Part shown: positions 52,137 through 61,326 of the stretch, one piece after another
Layout of the letters: each line of letters opens with the position of its first letter
How positions within the stretch are numbered: the first letter of the stretch is position 1
From: GCA-002050365 sp964237235
GTDB taxonomy: Bacteria > Acidobacteriota > Blastocatellia > Pyrinomonadales > Pyrinomonadaceae
Assembly (NCBI GenBank): GCA_964237235.1
Contig: CAXSGY010000002.1
Location: forward strand, 1 to 64,000
Length of the DNA stretch: 64,000 bases
Reading direction: 5' to 3'
The notes under the pieces: generated by a model
Seen by the model: the letters and a program-made list of their open reading frames with translations, nothing else
The model's database searches: none
What the model was told of the DNA's origin: nothing
Made by a program: the position numbers and the translations under genes

Positions 52137-55100
52137 TTATAGATGCCAGGTAATCCGACAGCCTAAAGCCTCCAATTCATTCTCCAAAATTGCCGATCCT
52201 TGAATTCTAATCGGCGGCGAGGCGATTTTGACGTAGAACAGTTTATCCAGCTCGAGATATATCGAAACCGCGCACGCGCCGCGACTCCGGCTTAAAACGT
52301 TGAATAAATCATCTGTGAATTTTCCGTATTTCTCGCGCTTTTCGTCCGCCAAGGTCGAGGGCAGCGCGACCGTGGCGGCTTTCGCCTCGGTCGAAACCGC
52401 TTCGGACAGCTTTTTGACACTCTCCAGAATAATCGTAATTTCCTGTCCTTCGATTGATTCGACGCGCCCTTGGGCGACAATTAATTCGCTTTCGTTTAAT
52501 TTATCGGAAAACTTCTGGTAGACATCCGACCAGGCGAGACACTTCACGCCGCTCGACTGGTCTTCGAGCCGAAAAATACAGAACCGGTTGCCTTTCTTGC
52601 TGTGTTTGACTTGAAAAGCGGTAATGATGCCGGCCAGAGTGATTTTATCGCCCGGATTAATCGTTTCGTAATCGGCGACGTTCATAATTTTCAAATCCGC
52701 CAGAACCTTTCCGAAGTTATCGAGCGGATGCGTCGAGAGATAAAATCCGATGGCTGCCTTCTCGAGCCGCGCGATTTCGGACGCGGACCATCCGACGACC
52801 TCCGGCAGCGACGGCTGCAGAATATTTCGCCCGTCTTCCGACGCGCCGAACAAAGCGTTTTGTCCGCGCTGCCGGTCCTGTGCGAGTTTTTGACCGTGAG
52901 CGAGCGCGGCATCAATCGCCGCGAAATTTTTCGCGCGCCACGAGCCGTCCGCCTCCGCCGGCGGTTTAATCGAATCGAACGCTCCGGCGGTAATCAAACT
53001 TTCCAGGGCGCGCCGGGTGACAGTCCCCTGTTCGAGGCGCGCCGTAAAATCGAAGAGCGAGGCGAACGCATTGCCCCGCCGCGCCTCGATGATCGCGTTC
53101 ACAGCCGACGAACCGATGCCTTTGATGGCACTTAGACCGAATCGCACGGCGTTTTCGAGCGGCGTAAAACCGGCATCGCTTTCGTTGATGTCCGGCGGCA
53201 GAAGTCGCAGTCCGGCGAGTTTAAGCTCTTTCGAATATTTGTAAATTTTCGCGGTGTCCTGCGCTTCGTTCGATAAAACAGATGCATAAAAATAAGCAGA
53301 ATAATGCGCTTTAAGATAAGCGGTTTGGTAGGCTAGATAAGCATATGCGACGCTGTGGCTACGATTAAAGCCGTAGTCCGCGAACTGCGCCATCAGCTTA
53401 AAAATCGCTTCGGCTTTTTCGCGCTTGATATGGCGGGCGACCGCCCCTTCGACGAATTTTTTTTCGTGCGCCGCCATCTCTTCGCGTTTCTTTTTGCCCA
53501 TCGCCCTACGCATCAGGTCGGCTTCGCCGAGACTGTAGCCGGCGAGCGTCCGGGCGAGCTGCATAATCTGTTCCTGGTAAACTAAAATGCCGTATGTATT
53601 GTTCAGAATGTCTTTCATTTCCGGCACGATATACTGCACTTTCTTTTCGCCGCGGTGTCTGGCGATGAAATCGTCGACCATTCCGCCGTCGAGCGGACCC
53701 GGACGGTAGAGGGCGTTGAGGGCGGCTAAATCTTCGAGTTCCTTCGGCTTCAGGCGACGGCAAATTTCCTGCATGCCCGCCGATTCGAATTGAAAAATAG
53801 CTTCGGTGCGCCCTTCGCCAAACAATGCCATCGTCGCCTCGTCGTCGAGCGCGATCTCGCTCCAGTTAACCGACTCGCCGGTTTTCTGCTTAATAGAAAT
53901 TAAGCAATCGCTTATGATTGTAAGCGTGGTCAGGGCGAGAAAATCCATCTTAAGCATACCGACCTTTTCCAGGTCATTCATCGAATACTGGCTGGTCAAT
54001 TCGTTTTTGGAAGAGAGGGCGACCGGCACCAGTTCGTGCAGGATTTTCGGCGAGATGACGACTCCCGCCGCGTGTACCGAAGAGTGCCGGTTGCAGCCCT
54101 CGAGCCGCCGCGCCAAATCCACGAGCGTTTTGACTTCCGCGCTCGCTTCCATCGCTTTGCCCAATTCCGGCACCTGCTCCAAAGCCTGCGTAATGCTTAT
54201 GTTGCGCCCGCGCACCGGCGGCGGGATCAGCTTGGCAATCTTTTCGACCTCAACATACGGCATATTTAAAGCCCGCCCGACATCCTTGATCGCCGCCTTC
54301 GAAGCCATCGTGCCGAAGGTGATTATCTGGCAAACCGATTCGCGCCCGTAAAACTGCGAAACGTGATTGATTACGTCGCCCCGCCCGCGCACGCAGAAAT
54401 CGATATCGATATCGGGCATCGAGATGCGCTCCGGATTTAAAAACCGCTCGAACAGCAAATCGTATTGCAGCGGATCGACATCGGTAATTTCCAGACAGAA
54501 GGCGACCAGCGAACCGGCCGCCGAACCGCGTCCCGGTCCGACCGGAATGCCTTTTTCGCGCGCATAGCGTATAAAATCCCAGACGATCAGAAAATAGCCC
54601 GGAAACTCCATATTTTTGATCGTCGAAATTTCCCTTGTGATGCGCGCCTGATATTCGTCCAGAGTGTATTTCTGTTTGCCGAGCATTTCCAAAGGCTGCC
54701 AGACGCTGCGCCGCCTTTTCTCGAATCCTTCGGCGACCACTCTTTCAAAAAATTCTTCGGTCGTGGCGCAGTTCGCGTCCGGAGGGATCGGATAGGTGGG
54801 CAGCTTCAATTTGTTCGCGGTTGAAAAATCCACTTCGCACATCTCCGCGATTTTTAAGGTGTTCGACAAAGCCTCCGGCTGCTCCGCCCCGAACAGCTCC
54901 CACATCTCTTCGGACGAGCGCAGATGAAAGTTTCCGCCGCCGCCGTGCGTGTGCGCCGTCGAATCGTGGACGGTGCGCCCTTCGCCGATGCACAGAAGCA
55001 GTTCCTGCGCCCGCGCATCCTCTTCGGTCAGGTAGAAAGTCTCGTTCGCCGCCGCCAGCGGCAGCCCCGTCTGTTCGGAAAATTCGACGATTCGCGCGTT

Positions 55101-55685
55101 GAGCCGCGCCTGCTCGGGCAACCCCTGATCCTGAATTTCGAGATAAAAATTTTCCTCTCCGAAAATATCCCGCAAAACTTCCGCTTCGCGCCGCGCGCGT
55201 TCAAAATTTTCCTCTTTCAAAAAATGATTGATGCTGCCGTTTACTCCCGAAGAAAGCGCGATTAAACCGCCGCTTTTTTCTTTGAGTATTGCCAGGTCAA
55301 TGCGCGGTTTATGATAGAAGCCTTCGGTGAAGGCTTTCGAGGCGAGAAAGGCGAGATTGTGATAGCCTTCGAGATTTTTCGCCAGCAAAACTAATTGATA
55401 AAAAGGTCTCTCGCCGCTCTCGAGCCGCGCTTCGCGGTCGAAACGGCTGCCGCCCGTCAGATACGCCTCGTAACCGATAATCGGGTGGATCCCTTCGGCT
55501 TTCAGCGTGTTGTAGAAGGAAATCGCCCCGTACATATTGCCGAGATCCGTAATCGCGCACGCCTTTAAATCCAGTTCCTTTAGACGCCTGGCGAGCGGCT
55601 TGAGTTGGATCGCGCTTTGCAAAAGGCTATAATCGGTGTGAACATGTAAATGCACGAAATCCCGGTTTTTGAAGTTTGGTCGCAT
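52137..55685 (-). CDS. dnaE: DNA polymerase III alpha subunit
   Basis: A 1,182-residue DnaE1-type replicative polymerase. It has an N-terminal PHP domain (HLHVHTDYSLLQSAI, ACAITDLGNMYG) and catalytic palm motifs GPGRGSAAGSL near 385 and PDIDIDFCVRGRGDV near 425. The finger and beta-clamp-binding region includes RAMGKKKREEM, and a C-terminal OB domain carries KITLAGIITAFQVKHSKKGN. It synthesises DNA as the core of the replisome in the cytoplasm. The neighbouring accA gene follows in the same direction. A divergent promoter region separates it from miaB. Confidence 0.98.
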   Translation of the reverse strand: MRPNFKNRDFVHLHVHTDYSLLQSAIQLKPLARRLKELDLKACAITDLGNMYGAISFYNTLKAEGIHPIIGYEAYLTGGSRFDREARLESGERPFYQLVLLAKNLEGYHNLAFLASKAFTEGFYHKPRIDLAILKEKSGGLIALSSGVNGSINHFLKEENFERARREAEVLRDIFGEENFYLEIQDQGLPEQARLNARIVEFSEQTGLPLAAANETFYLTEEDARAQELLLCIGEGRTVHDSTAHTHGGGGNFHLRSSEEMWELFGAEQPEALSNTLKIAEMCEVDFSTANKLKLPTYPIPPDANCATTEEFFERVVAEGFEKRRRSVWQPLEMLGKQKYTLDEYQARITREISTIKNMEFPGYFLIVWDFIRYAREKGIPVGPGRGSAAGSLVAFCLEITDVDPLQYDLLFERFLNPERISMPDIDIDFCVRGRGDVINHVSQFYGRESVCQIITFGTMASKAAIKDVGRALNMPYVEVEKIAKLIPPPVRGRNISITQALEQVPELGKAMEASAEVKTLVDLARRLEGCNRHSSVHAAGVVISPKILHELVPVALSSKNELTSQYSMNDLEKVGMLKMDFLALTTLTIISDCLISIKQKTGESVNWSEIALDDEATMALFGEGRTEAIFQFESAGMQEICRRLKPKELEDLAALNALYRPGPLDGGMVDDFIARHRGEKKVQYIVPEMKDILNNTYGILVYQEQIMQLARTLAGYSLGEADLMRRAMGKKKREEMAAHEKKFVEGAVARHIKREKAEAIFKLMAQFADYGFNRSHSVAYAYLAYQTAYLKAHYSAYFYASVLSNEAQDTAKIYKYSKELKLAGLRLLPPDINESDAGFTPLENAVRFGLSAIKGIGSSAVNAIIEARRGNAFASLFDFTARLEQGTVTRRALESLITAGAFDSIKPPAEADGSWRAKNFAAIDAALAHGQKLAQDRQRGQNALFGASEDGRNILQPSLPEVVGWSASEIARLEKAAIGFYLSTHPLDNFGKVLADLKIMNVADYETINPGDKITLAGIITAFQVKHSKKGNRFCIFRLEDQSSGVKCLAWSDVYQKFSDKLNESELIVAQGRVESIEGQEITIILESVKKLSEAVSTEAKAATVALPSTLADEKREKYGKFTDDLFNVLSRSRGACAVSIYLELDKLFYVKIASPPIRIQGSAILENELEALGCRITWHL

Positions 55686-55849
55686 AGCTTTTTTCTTTCG
55701 CTCGAATCTGAGTTCAGAGCTTCGCAGTGTCTATCGGCGTTGACAAAAAAATTTACAGAAAATTACCATTTCAGGGTTAATGAAAAGTTTCTTATTGCCG
55801 GTTTACAGAATTTAAAATATAAAAAATTCAATTTATTTTTTTTACAAGG

Positions 55850-57298
55850 ATGTCTTCTAAAAAAGTTTATCTCGAAACCTTCGGTTGTCAAATGAACGTC
55901 TCCGATTCGGAGCGCGTCGCCACCGCGCTCGCCGCCGATGGCTTTCAAATGACGGACATCGAAGCCGAAGCGGATGTCGTTTTAATCAACACCTGTTCGG
56001 TGCGCGAAAAAGCCGAGCAGAAACTTTTCACGCGCGTCGGTCAGATCCGCAAAGCCTCCGCCGAACGATTTTTAAGTTCGGGCGGCGAAAATTCTACGGA
56101 CGGAATTTCCGCGCCGGAAACTTTTAAAGAAAATAGATATAAAAAAAATGCTGAAAACATTAAAAGCGCGGCGGCGAAAAAAAAACCGCTTCTCGGCATC
56201 CTCGGCTGCGTCGCCCAGCTCGAGGGCGAAACGCTGCTCGCCCGCCGTCCGGAGATAGATTTCGTCGTCGGCACGAAAGCCTCCGGACGCGTCGGACAAA
56301 TGATTCGTGAAATTGACAGCGGCGCGGAACGTATCTTCGATCTCGGCGAGCGCGAAGATTTTTATGACTGGTCGGTCAACGCCGCGCAGAGACATTCGCC
56401 CCACGTCGCTTTTGTGCCGATCATCGAAGGCTGCAATAAATTCTGCACATATTGCATCGTGCCTTTTTCGCGCGGGCGTGAAAAAAGTCTAACCGCCGCG
56501 CAAATCGTCCGCCACGTTCAAAAGCTGCGCGCCGAAGGCACCCGGGAAGTTCATCTGATCGGGCAGAACGTCAACAGCTTTCGTCCGCAAACCGACGACG
56601 GAATGGAAAATTTTAAAGGCGCGACCGCCTTCTCGCGCCTTCTGCGCGCCGTCGCCGCGACCGGCATCGAGCGCGTCAAATTTACGACCTCCTTTCCGAG
56701 GGATTTTCACGCGGACATCGTTGACGCAATCGACGAAAATCCGAATCTCTGCAACTGGGCGCATCTGCCCGTCCAAACGGGCAGCAACCGTATTCTGAAA
56801 GCGATGCGGCGCGGTCATACGATTGAAAATTATCTGGAGCGCGTCGCAAAGATCAAATCTTCGCCGCGCCGAATTGCTCTGACCACCGATCTGATCGTCG
56901 GTTTTCCGAACGAAACCGAGCGGGATTTTTCGGACACACTGCGGCTGGTCGAACTGTGCCAATTTAACAGCGCGTATATTTTTAAATATTCGCCCCGTCC
57001 CGGCACGCCCGCCTTCGAAATGGAAGACGACGTTTCCGCCGCGGAAAAAACTGCCCGTTTTTTAGAATTGGAAAAAATGATAAAAGTTAATCAGCAGATG
57101 ATTTTTAAAAATTATCTGGATAGAATAGTTTCCGTCCTGGTCGAAAAAGTTTCCGAGAAGGATCCGGCGCAGATGTCCGGTCATTCGACCTGTCAGACGG
57201 TCGTCAATTTTCAAGGCTCTTCGCAGTTTTTGGGAAAAATTGTTAATGTAAGAATTACCGAAACAAAAGCCAACACATTGTTTGGCGTAGTCGTCTAG
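55850..57298 (+). CDS. miaB: tRNA-2-methylthio-N6-dimethylallyladenosine synthase
   Basis: A radical SAM methylthiotransferase. The N-terminal UPF0004 domain holds three cluster Cys (FGCQMNVSDSE, INTCSVREKAEQK, LGCVAQLEG). The radical SAM cluster is in GCNKFCTYCIVPFSRGRE near 194-211, and a TRAM domain forms the C-terminus. An insertion of about 35 low-complexity residues (about 75-112) splits the first domain. MiaB adds a methylthio group to i6A37 of tRNAs. ATG 55850 is preceded by a weak ribosome site (ACAAGGATG). A perfect TTGACA lies at 55740 but without a good -10 box. Confidence 0.94.
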   Translation: MSSKKVYLETFGCQMNVSDSERVATALAADGFQMTDIEAEADVVLINTCSVREKAEQKLFTRVGQIRKASAERFLSSGGENSTDGISAPETFKENRYKKNAENIKSAAAKKKPLLGILGCVAQLEGETLLARRPEIDFVVGTKASGRVGQMIREIDSGAERIFDLGEREDFYDWSVNAAQRHSPHVAFVPIIEGCNKFCTYCIVPFSRGREKSLTAAQIVRHVQKLRAEGTREVHLIGQNVNSFRPQTDDGMENFKGATAFSRLLRAVAATGIERVKFTTSFPRDFHADIVDAIDENPNLCNWAHLPVQTGSNRILKAMRRGHTIENYLERVAKIKSSPRRIALTTDLIVGFPNETERDFSDTLRLVELCQFNSAYIFKYSPRPGTPAFEMEDDVSAAEKTARFLELEKMIKVNQQMIFKNYLDRIVSVLVEKVSEKDPAQMSGHSTCQTVVNFQGSSQFLGKIVNVRITETKANTLFGVVV

Positions 57299-57355
57299 AT
57301 GAATTTTCAGCAGTTTTAATTTTCTTGAATTTTTCCGTATAATTTTTTTCCGTGT

Positions 57356-57829
57356 ATGTTGATTGAAGTAAAAATCGGCGCGTTAATAATGGATCCGAAC
57401 ACGAATACTCCGATTGTCGTTTTGAAGGGAATTGATTCGGATACGATCTTACCGATTTGGGTCGGAGCTTACGAAGCGAACGCCATCGCTCTGGAAATTG
57501 AAAAAATCGTTCCGCAGCGTCCGATGACGCACGATTTATTGAGAAATTTTATCGTCGAAACCGGCTACCGCGTCAGACGCATTACGATTTCCGATCTGCG
57601 CGAGAACACCTTCTACGCCGTCATCGAAATGTCCGACCGCGAGAACCGCGTCCTGACGCTCGACGCGCGACCATCCGACGCAATCGCTCTGGCTCTGCGC
57701 CTCGACTGCGCGATTTTCGTCGAGCAGACGGTTTTAGACATCTCTTCGACGAGCGGGAAGCTCGAGACGGAAATCGACGAAGAGGAAACGAATTTATCCG
57801 CCGAAGATTGGCCTGATCTGATCGGTTGA
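57356..57829 (+). CDS. Bifunctional nuclease family protein (DUF151)
   Basis: A 157-residue single-domain protein with LPIWVGAYEANAIALEIEKI (about 35-54), MTHDLLRNFI and ARPSDAIALALRLDCAIFVE (about 103-122), the conserved blocks of the bifunctional nuclease/DUF151 family. Plant members have RNase and DNase activity; bacterial roles are unclear. It follows miaB by 57 bases, a frequent bacterial arrangement. Cytoplasmic. Confidence 0.88.
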   Translation: MLIEVKIGALIMDPNTNTPIVVLKGIDSDTILPIWVGAYEANAIALEIEKIVPQRPMTHDLLRNFIVETGYRVRRITISDLRENTFYAVIEMSDRENRVLTLDARPSDAIALALRLDCAIFVEQTVLDISSTSGKLETEIDEEETNLSAEDWPDLIG

Positions 57830-57895
57830 TTTTTTTATTTATTTTTCAGGCGTTTTTTTACAAAAAATTAAATTTTTTAGATCGAATTTTTCTGA

Positions 57896-58651
57896 ATGAT
57901 AATCGTTATTGCCAATCAAAAAGGCGGAGTCGGCAAAACGACGACCGCGATCAATCTGTCCGCCGCCTGCGCCTTAAAAGGGAAGCGGGTTTTACTGCTC
58001 GACCTCGATCCGCAGGGCAACAGCTCGCTCTCGTTTGTCGAGCCGCAGACCGTCAACGGCAGCGCGTTCGAGTTTTTTACGGAGCTGCAGGAACCCTGCG
58101 AAAATTTCATCTATCGCACGAACGTCGAAAAGCTCGAAATTGTTCCCTCGAAAATAAATCTCGCCAAGCTCGAAGCGAAATTGGTCGGCGATTTTGACGC
58201 TATTTTTCGACTGCGCGACCGCATCGAGCAGGTGCGCGCCAATTACGATTTGATTTTTATCGATACGCCGCCGACGCTCGGTTTGATCACGGTCAACGCC
58301 CTCGTCGCCGCCAATCACGTTTTGATTCCGATCCAGTCTTCGTATTTCGCTCTGGAAGGAACCGACGATCTGCTCGAAACAATCGAAAAAGTGCGCTCGC
58401 GTCCGAATCCGGAACTCGAGCTGCTCGGCGTGCTGGTGACGCTCTTCGATAAGCGCACTTCGCTCTCAAAAGACGTGGAGGCGCATATCCGGCAGGTTTT
58501 CGGAAAAAAAGCCTTCAAAACCGTGATTTCCAGAAGCGTGCGGCTCGAAGAATCGCCGGCTCATAAGGAAACGATTTTTACATATTCGCCGAAATCTTCC
58601 GGCTCGCAGGAATATTCCGAGTTATGCAAGGAGGTCTTGAAACGTGTCTAA
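57896..58651 (+). CDS. parA: Chromosome-partitioning ATPase ParA/Soj
   Basis: Deviant Walker A NQKGGVGKTTTAINLSAACA (about 7-26), switch I LLDLDPQGNSSLSF (about 38-51) and Walker B LIFIDTPPTLGLITVNAL. Length 251 fits chromosomal ParA, which has no N-terminal DNA-binding extension. It moves ParB-parS complexes on the nucleoid. Its stop overlaps parB by 8 bases. Confidence 0.96.
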   Translation: MIIVIANQKGGVGKTTTAINLSAACALKGKRVLLLDLDPQGNSSLSFVEPQTVNGSAFEFFTELQEPCENFIYRTNVEKLEIVPSKINLAKLEAKLVGDFDAIFRLRDRIEQVRANYDLIFIDTPPTLGLITVNALVAANHVLIPIQSSYFALEGTDDLLETIEKVRSRPNPELELLGVLVTLFDKRTSLSKDVEAHIRQVFGKKAFKTVISRSVRLEESPAHKETIFTYSPKSSGSQEYSELCKEVLKRV

Positions 58652-59567
58652 GAGAGGATTGCCGTCGGGCATCAAAATGCGTCACGACGCGCACTACGTC
58701 GAAGAATTGGCGATCACGAACCGCACCATCGGAAAGGTTATCGCGATTGATAAAATCTCCCCGAACCCGGAACAGCCGCGCGTCGAAATCGGCGATTTAA
58801 CCGAATTATCCGGCTCGATTAAACAAAACGGCGTTTTAGAGCCGCTGCTCGTCAAACCGAACGGCGACGGCACCTATATGATTATCGCCGGCGAACGCCG
58901 CTGGCGCGCCGCCAATCTCGCCGGTCTGAGCGAAGTTCCGTGCATCGAATTCGATATAGACGAACAGACGATTGCCGAAATCGCCCTGATCGAAAATTTG
59001 CAGCGGAAGGATTTGACCGTCTGGGAAGAAGCCGACGGATTGGCTTTTTTAAACAAAAAATTCGGTTACACGCACGAGGAAATCGCCAAAAAAATCGATA
59101 AAAGCCGCACCACCGTGACCGAATTGATGACCGTCGCCGGTCTGCCCGATTCGATTCGCGCCAAATGCCTCGAATCGAATATCAACGCCAAATCGGCTCT
59201 GCTCGAAATAGCGCGTCAATTTGATGAAGCCGCGATGCACGAATTTTTAGCCGATTTTCAAAATCAAAGCGTGAAACGCGACGAAGTGCGCCGCGCCGCC
59301 CGTCTGAAGAATAAACTTCCGCCCGCCCCCCGAACCAACGCCGGAGAAATTGAACTACCGAACGGTAACAAATTTAACGGCGTTCAAAACGTTGGAGGCG
59401 TTTCGACTTTTGAATCCGACAAATTTTCGGGCGGCGAACAGATTTTTCGATACGCTTCGCCCGCCGGGGATTTCGATTTGACGATTAATTTCCAAACCAA
59501 TGCCGTCTACAATCGAAAAGACGTGTTGCGAGCCTTAAAGGAGGTTTTTGAAAAAATAAAAAGCTGA
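58644..59567 (+). CDS. parB: Chromosome-partitioning protein ParB/Spo0J
   Basis: ParB/Spo0J-type CTPase with NPEQPRVEIGDLTELSGSIK (about 39-58), the box GERRWRAANLAGL, LIENLQRKDLTVWEEADGL, and the helix-turn-helix YTHEEIAKKIDKSRTTV. A C-terminal dimer domain follows (DFDLTINFQTNAVYNRKD). Start GTG 58644 overlaps parA. It loads on parS and spreads; no obvious parS-like palindrome was found in the window. Confidence 0.95.
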   Translation: MSKRGLPSGIKMRHDAHYVEELAITNRTIGKVIAIDKISPNPEQPRVEIGDLTELSGSIKQNGVLEPLLVKPNGDGTYMIIAGERRWRAANLAGLSEVPCIEFDIDEQTIAEIALIENLQRKDLTVWEEADGLAFLNKKFGYTHEEIAKKIDKSRTTVTELMTVAGLPDSIRAKCLESNINAKSALLEIARQFDEAAMHEFLADFQNQSVKRDEVRRAARLKNKLPPAPRTNAGEIELPNGNKFNGVQNVGGVSTFESDKFSGGEQIFRYASPAGDFDLTINFQTNAVYNRKDVLRALKEVFEKIKS

Positions 59568-59642
59568 TAAAAAATATCGCCATTAATCAGACACGATTTA
59601 AACACCGAATCGCAATCCGAACATTCTATAACATAATCTTTA

Positions 59643-59653
59643 TTATCAGACGC
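59643..59653 (-). repeat. Dispersed motif, 11-bp core, copy 6
   Basis: GCGTCTGATAA on the minus strand, intergenic after parB. Confidence 0.7.
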
Positions 59654-59722
59654 AATACATATTTTGTTATTTCGGTTCTCTGCATCGTTAGAATTACTTC
59701 AAAATTTGCTTGCTATTTTTCG

Positions 59723-60022
59723 TTGAATTATTTATTGTTTCTGATCCCTTCGACAATAACGGTTTCGAGCGCGGCTTTGGATTTGGGCGAAGCGGCGCGC
59801 CGCAAAATCCGCGAACGCGAACTAACTTACTGCCTGAACCGGCTGAAGCAGGTTCGCTTCAGAACGCTGCTGGAACTGAAGCAACAGGAGGACAAGTGGC
59901 TTGAGGAGCAGACGGTTTGGGGAGGGCGGCAGGCGAACAATTACTTCAAATGGTTCCATGTGATAGAAGATGAAATCAGTGATCGGGGGCAAATCCGCCA
60001 CGCGGTGAAGTTAAAAATTTGA
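59723..60022 (+). CDS. Doubtful 99-residue ORF between motif copies
   Basis: A frame from TTG 59723 (no ribosome site) gives a protein whose second half looks coding (LLELKQQEDKWLEEQTVWGG, YFKWFHVIEDEIS). Its codons use CTG, CAG and GAG more than the neighbours, and there is no recognised domain. It could be a remnant of a transferred gene flanked by the two motif copies, or a chance frame. Confidence 0.3.
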   Translation: MNYLLFLIPSTITVSSAALDLGEAARRKIRERELTYCLNRLKQVRFRTLLELKQQEDKWLEEQTVWGGRQANNYFKWFHVIEDEISDRGQIRHAVKLKI

Positions 60023-60035
60023 ATATTTCATTTAT

Positions 60036-60047
60036 GTTATCAGACGC
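60036..60047 (-). repeat. Dispersed motif, 12-bp match, copy 7
   Basis: GCGTCTGATAAC on the minus strand, just downstream of the fliP-like gene. Confidence 0.75.
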
Positions 60048-60061
60048 ATTTACAAATAGTT

Positions 60062-60871
60062 TCAGGTATATCCTAAAACCAACGCTTTGACGAGCAAAAT
60101 CCAACCGTCTATCAAAACGAATAAAAGCAGTTTGAACGGCAAAGAAATGATCGTCGGCGAGAGCATAAACATTCCCATCGCCTGCAAAATGTTGGCGACG
60201 ACCAAATCGATTACCAGAAACGGTATGAACAATAAAAACCCGATGATAAAGGCTTCGGCAAGCTGACTTGTGACGAACGCCGGAATTAATATTCTGAATT
60301 CATTGGGCTGTATCTGCTCCGGGTCGTTGCCGTTGCGCTGGGCGATTTTTCGTGACCACTCGAAAAATAGTCCCAAGTCCTGCTGGTGTACGTGTCGCGC
60401 CAGAAAGTCTCTTAAAGGTTCGCGCCCGCGTTTCGAGGCTTCAAAAATCTGGCGCACCGACATCTCCGAAAAAATTGCGTCGCTATTACCGATTTCGCCC
60501 GCCTGGGCATACATTTTTTCGACGACCGGAGCCATTATAAAAATTGTTAAAATCAAAGAAAGCCCCGTAATCACCTGATTCGGCGGAACTTGCTGGGTGC
60601 CGAGCGCATTTCGCAAAATCGAAAGCACGACCGAAATTTTGACGAACGAGGTCAGCATAATCAATGCGAACGGAGCGAGCGCGAGAATGCCCATCACGAC
60701 GATTAACACAACGGGATTAGCCGTACCGTCGTTTGCCTTCGCCGTTTCTTTCGCGTTCGTCTGCGCCCCGACTGAAAAAATGAACAGCCAAAAAACCAGA
60801 GCCGCCCCGATAATTCTTTGCGTCAATTTCGCAGCAAACACTTTTTCGATGTAATTCTTAAATAAACGCAT
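60062..60871 (-). CDS. FliP/SctR family type III export apparatus protein
   Basis: A four-helix FliP/SctR protein with a cleavable-type signal sequence (GAALVFWLFIFSVGAQ), then VVLIVVMGILALAPFALIML, FVKISVVLSILRNALGTQQVPPNQV (the family signature), a periplasmic loop, and FIIGFLLFIPFLVIDLVVA with LQAMGMFMLSPTIISLPFKL. It forms the pentameric core of the export gate. A signal peptide is typical of FliP rather than injectisome SctR. I chose ATG 60871, just past the FliO-like stop; a TTG at 60898 is possible. Confidence 0.93.
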   Translation of the reverse strand: MRLFKNYIEKVFAAKLTQRIIGAALVFWLFIFSVGAQTNAKETAKANDGTANPVVLIVVMGILALAPFALIMLTSFVKISVVLSILRNALGTQQVPPNQVITGLSLILTIFIMAPVVEKMYAQAGEIGNSDAIFSEMSVRQIFEASKRGREPLRDFLARHVHQQDLGLFFEWSRKIAQRNGNDPEQIQPNEFRILIPAFVTSQLAEAFIIGFLLFIPFLVIDLVVANILQAMGMFMLSPTIISLPFKLLLFVLIDGWILLVKALVLGYT

Positions 60872-60879
60872 AAAAAATA

Positions 60880-61323
60880 TTACTTTCTTTTTTTCCAAAC
60901 GCCGCTCATTATTTGCGCGAACGAATCGGTCGCTTTTTTAAACTGCGGATTCGCTTCCCTGTTCGCGTCTTCGAGCTTTTCGACGGCTTCTTCGACGTTG
61001 CGGGCATCAAGTTCGCTGATTAATTGAACTCCGCTCTCTGAAATGGCGAGCAGAAGATATTTTCCGGCAACTTCGACGACGACCAGACGCTTTCGCGCGT
61101 CGAGCGAAGCTCCGTCCACGACCCGGACGATACTCCGTTTAAAAGTTGCGAGATTAAATTTCGGCAGAAGATAACGAAAAATTAAAATCGCCAGCCCGCA
61201 GACCAGCGCGAGCGCGAACGCCGTCTGGAGAAGCATCCACAAAACGTCGAAAAATCCGACGGCGGGCGCGAACGGTTCGCCCGCCTGTAAAAATAAAAAT
61301 TTTTTGTAGATAAAATAATTCAC
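60880..61323 (-). CDS. FliO-like export apparatus assembly protein
   Basis: A 147-residue protein with one membrane helix (VLWMLLQTAFALALVCGLAILIFRY, about 28-52). A cytoplasmic domain follows: RSIVRVVDGASLDARKRLVVV and GKYLLLAISESGVQLI, which matches FliO. FliO assists FliP assembly in flagellar systems and is normally absent from injectisomes. It starts at GTG 61323, 3 bases after the SpoA-protein stop. Confidence 0.8.
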   Translation of the reverse strand: MNYFIYKKFLFLQAGEPFAPAVGFFDVLWMLLQTAFALALVCGLAILIFRYLLPKFNLATFKRSIVRVVDGASLDARKRLVVVEVAGKYLLLAISESGVQLISELDARNVEEAVEKLEDANREANPQFKKATDSFAQIMSGVWKKRK

Positions 61324-61326
61324 CGC

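Larger units (their letters stand above)
59568..60061. other. 494-base intergenic region after parB with repeated motif
   Basis: It holds two copies (59643-59653 and 60036-60047, same orientation) of the dispersed motif in its reverse form TTATCAGACGC, and a decayed copy near 59584 (TTAATCAGACACG). It also holds the doubtful reading frame at 59723-60022. I see no tRNA, terminator or known element. Confidence 0.6.

Noticed and set aside
59710..59904. Alternative 64-residue frame in the parB-fliP gap
   Set aside because: Gly/Pro-rich composition and no start signal; it overlaps the somewhat better frame at 59723.
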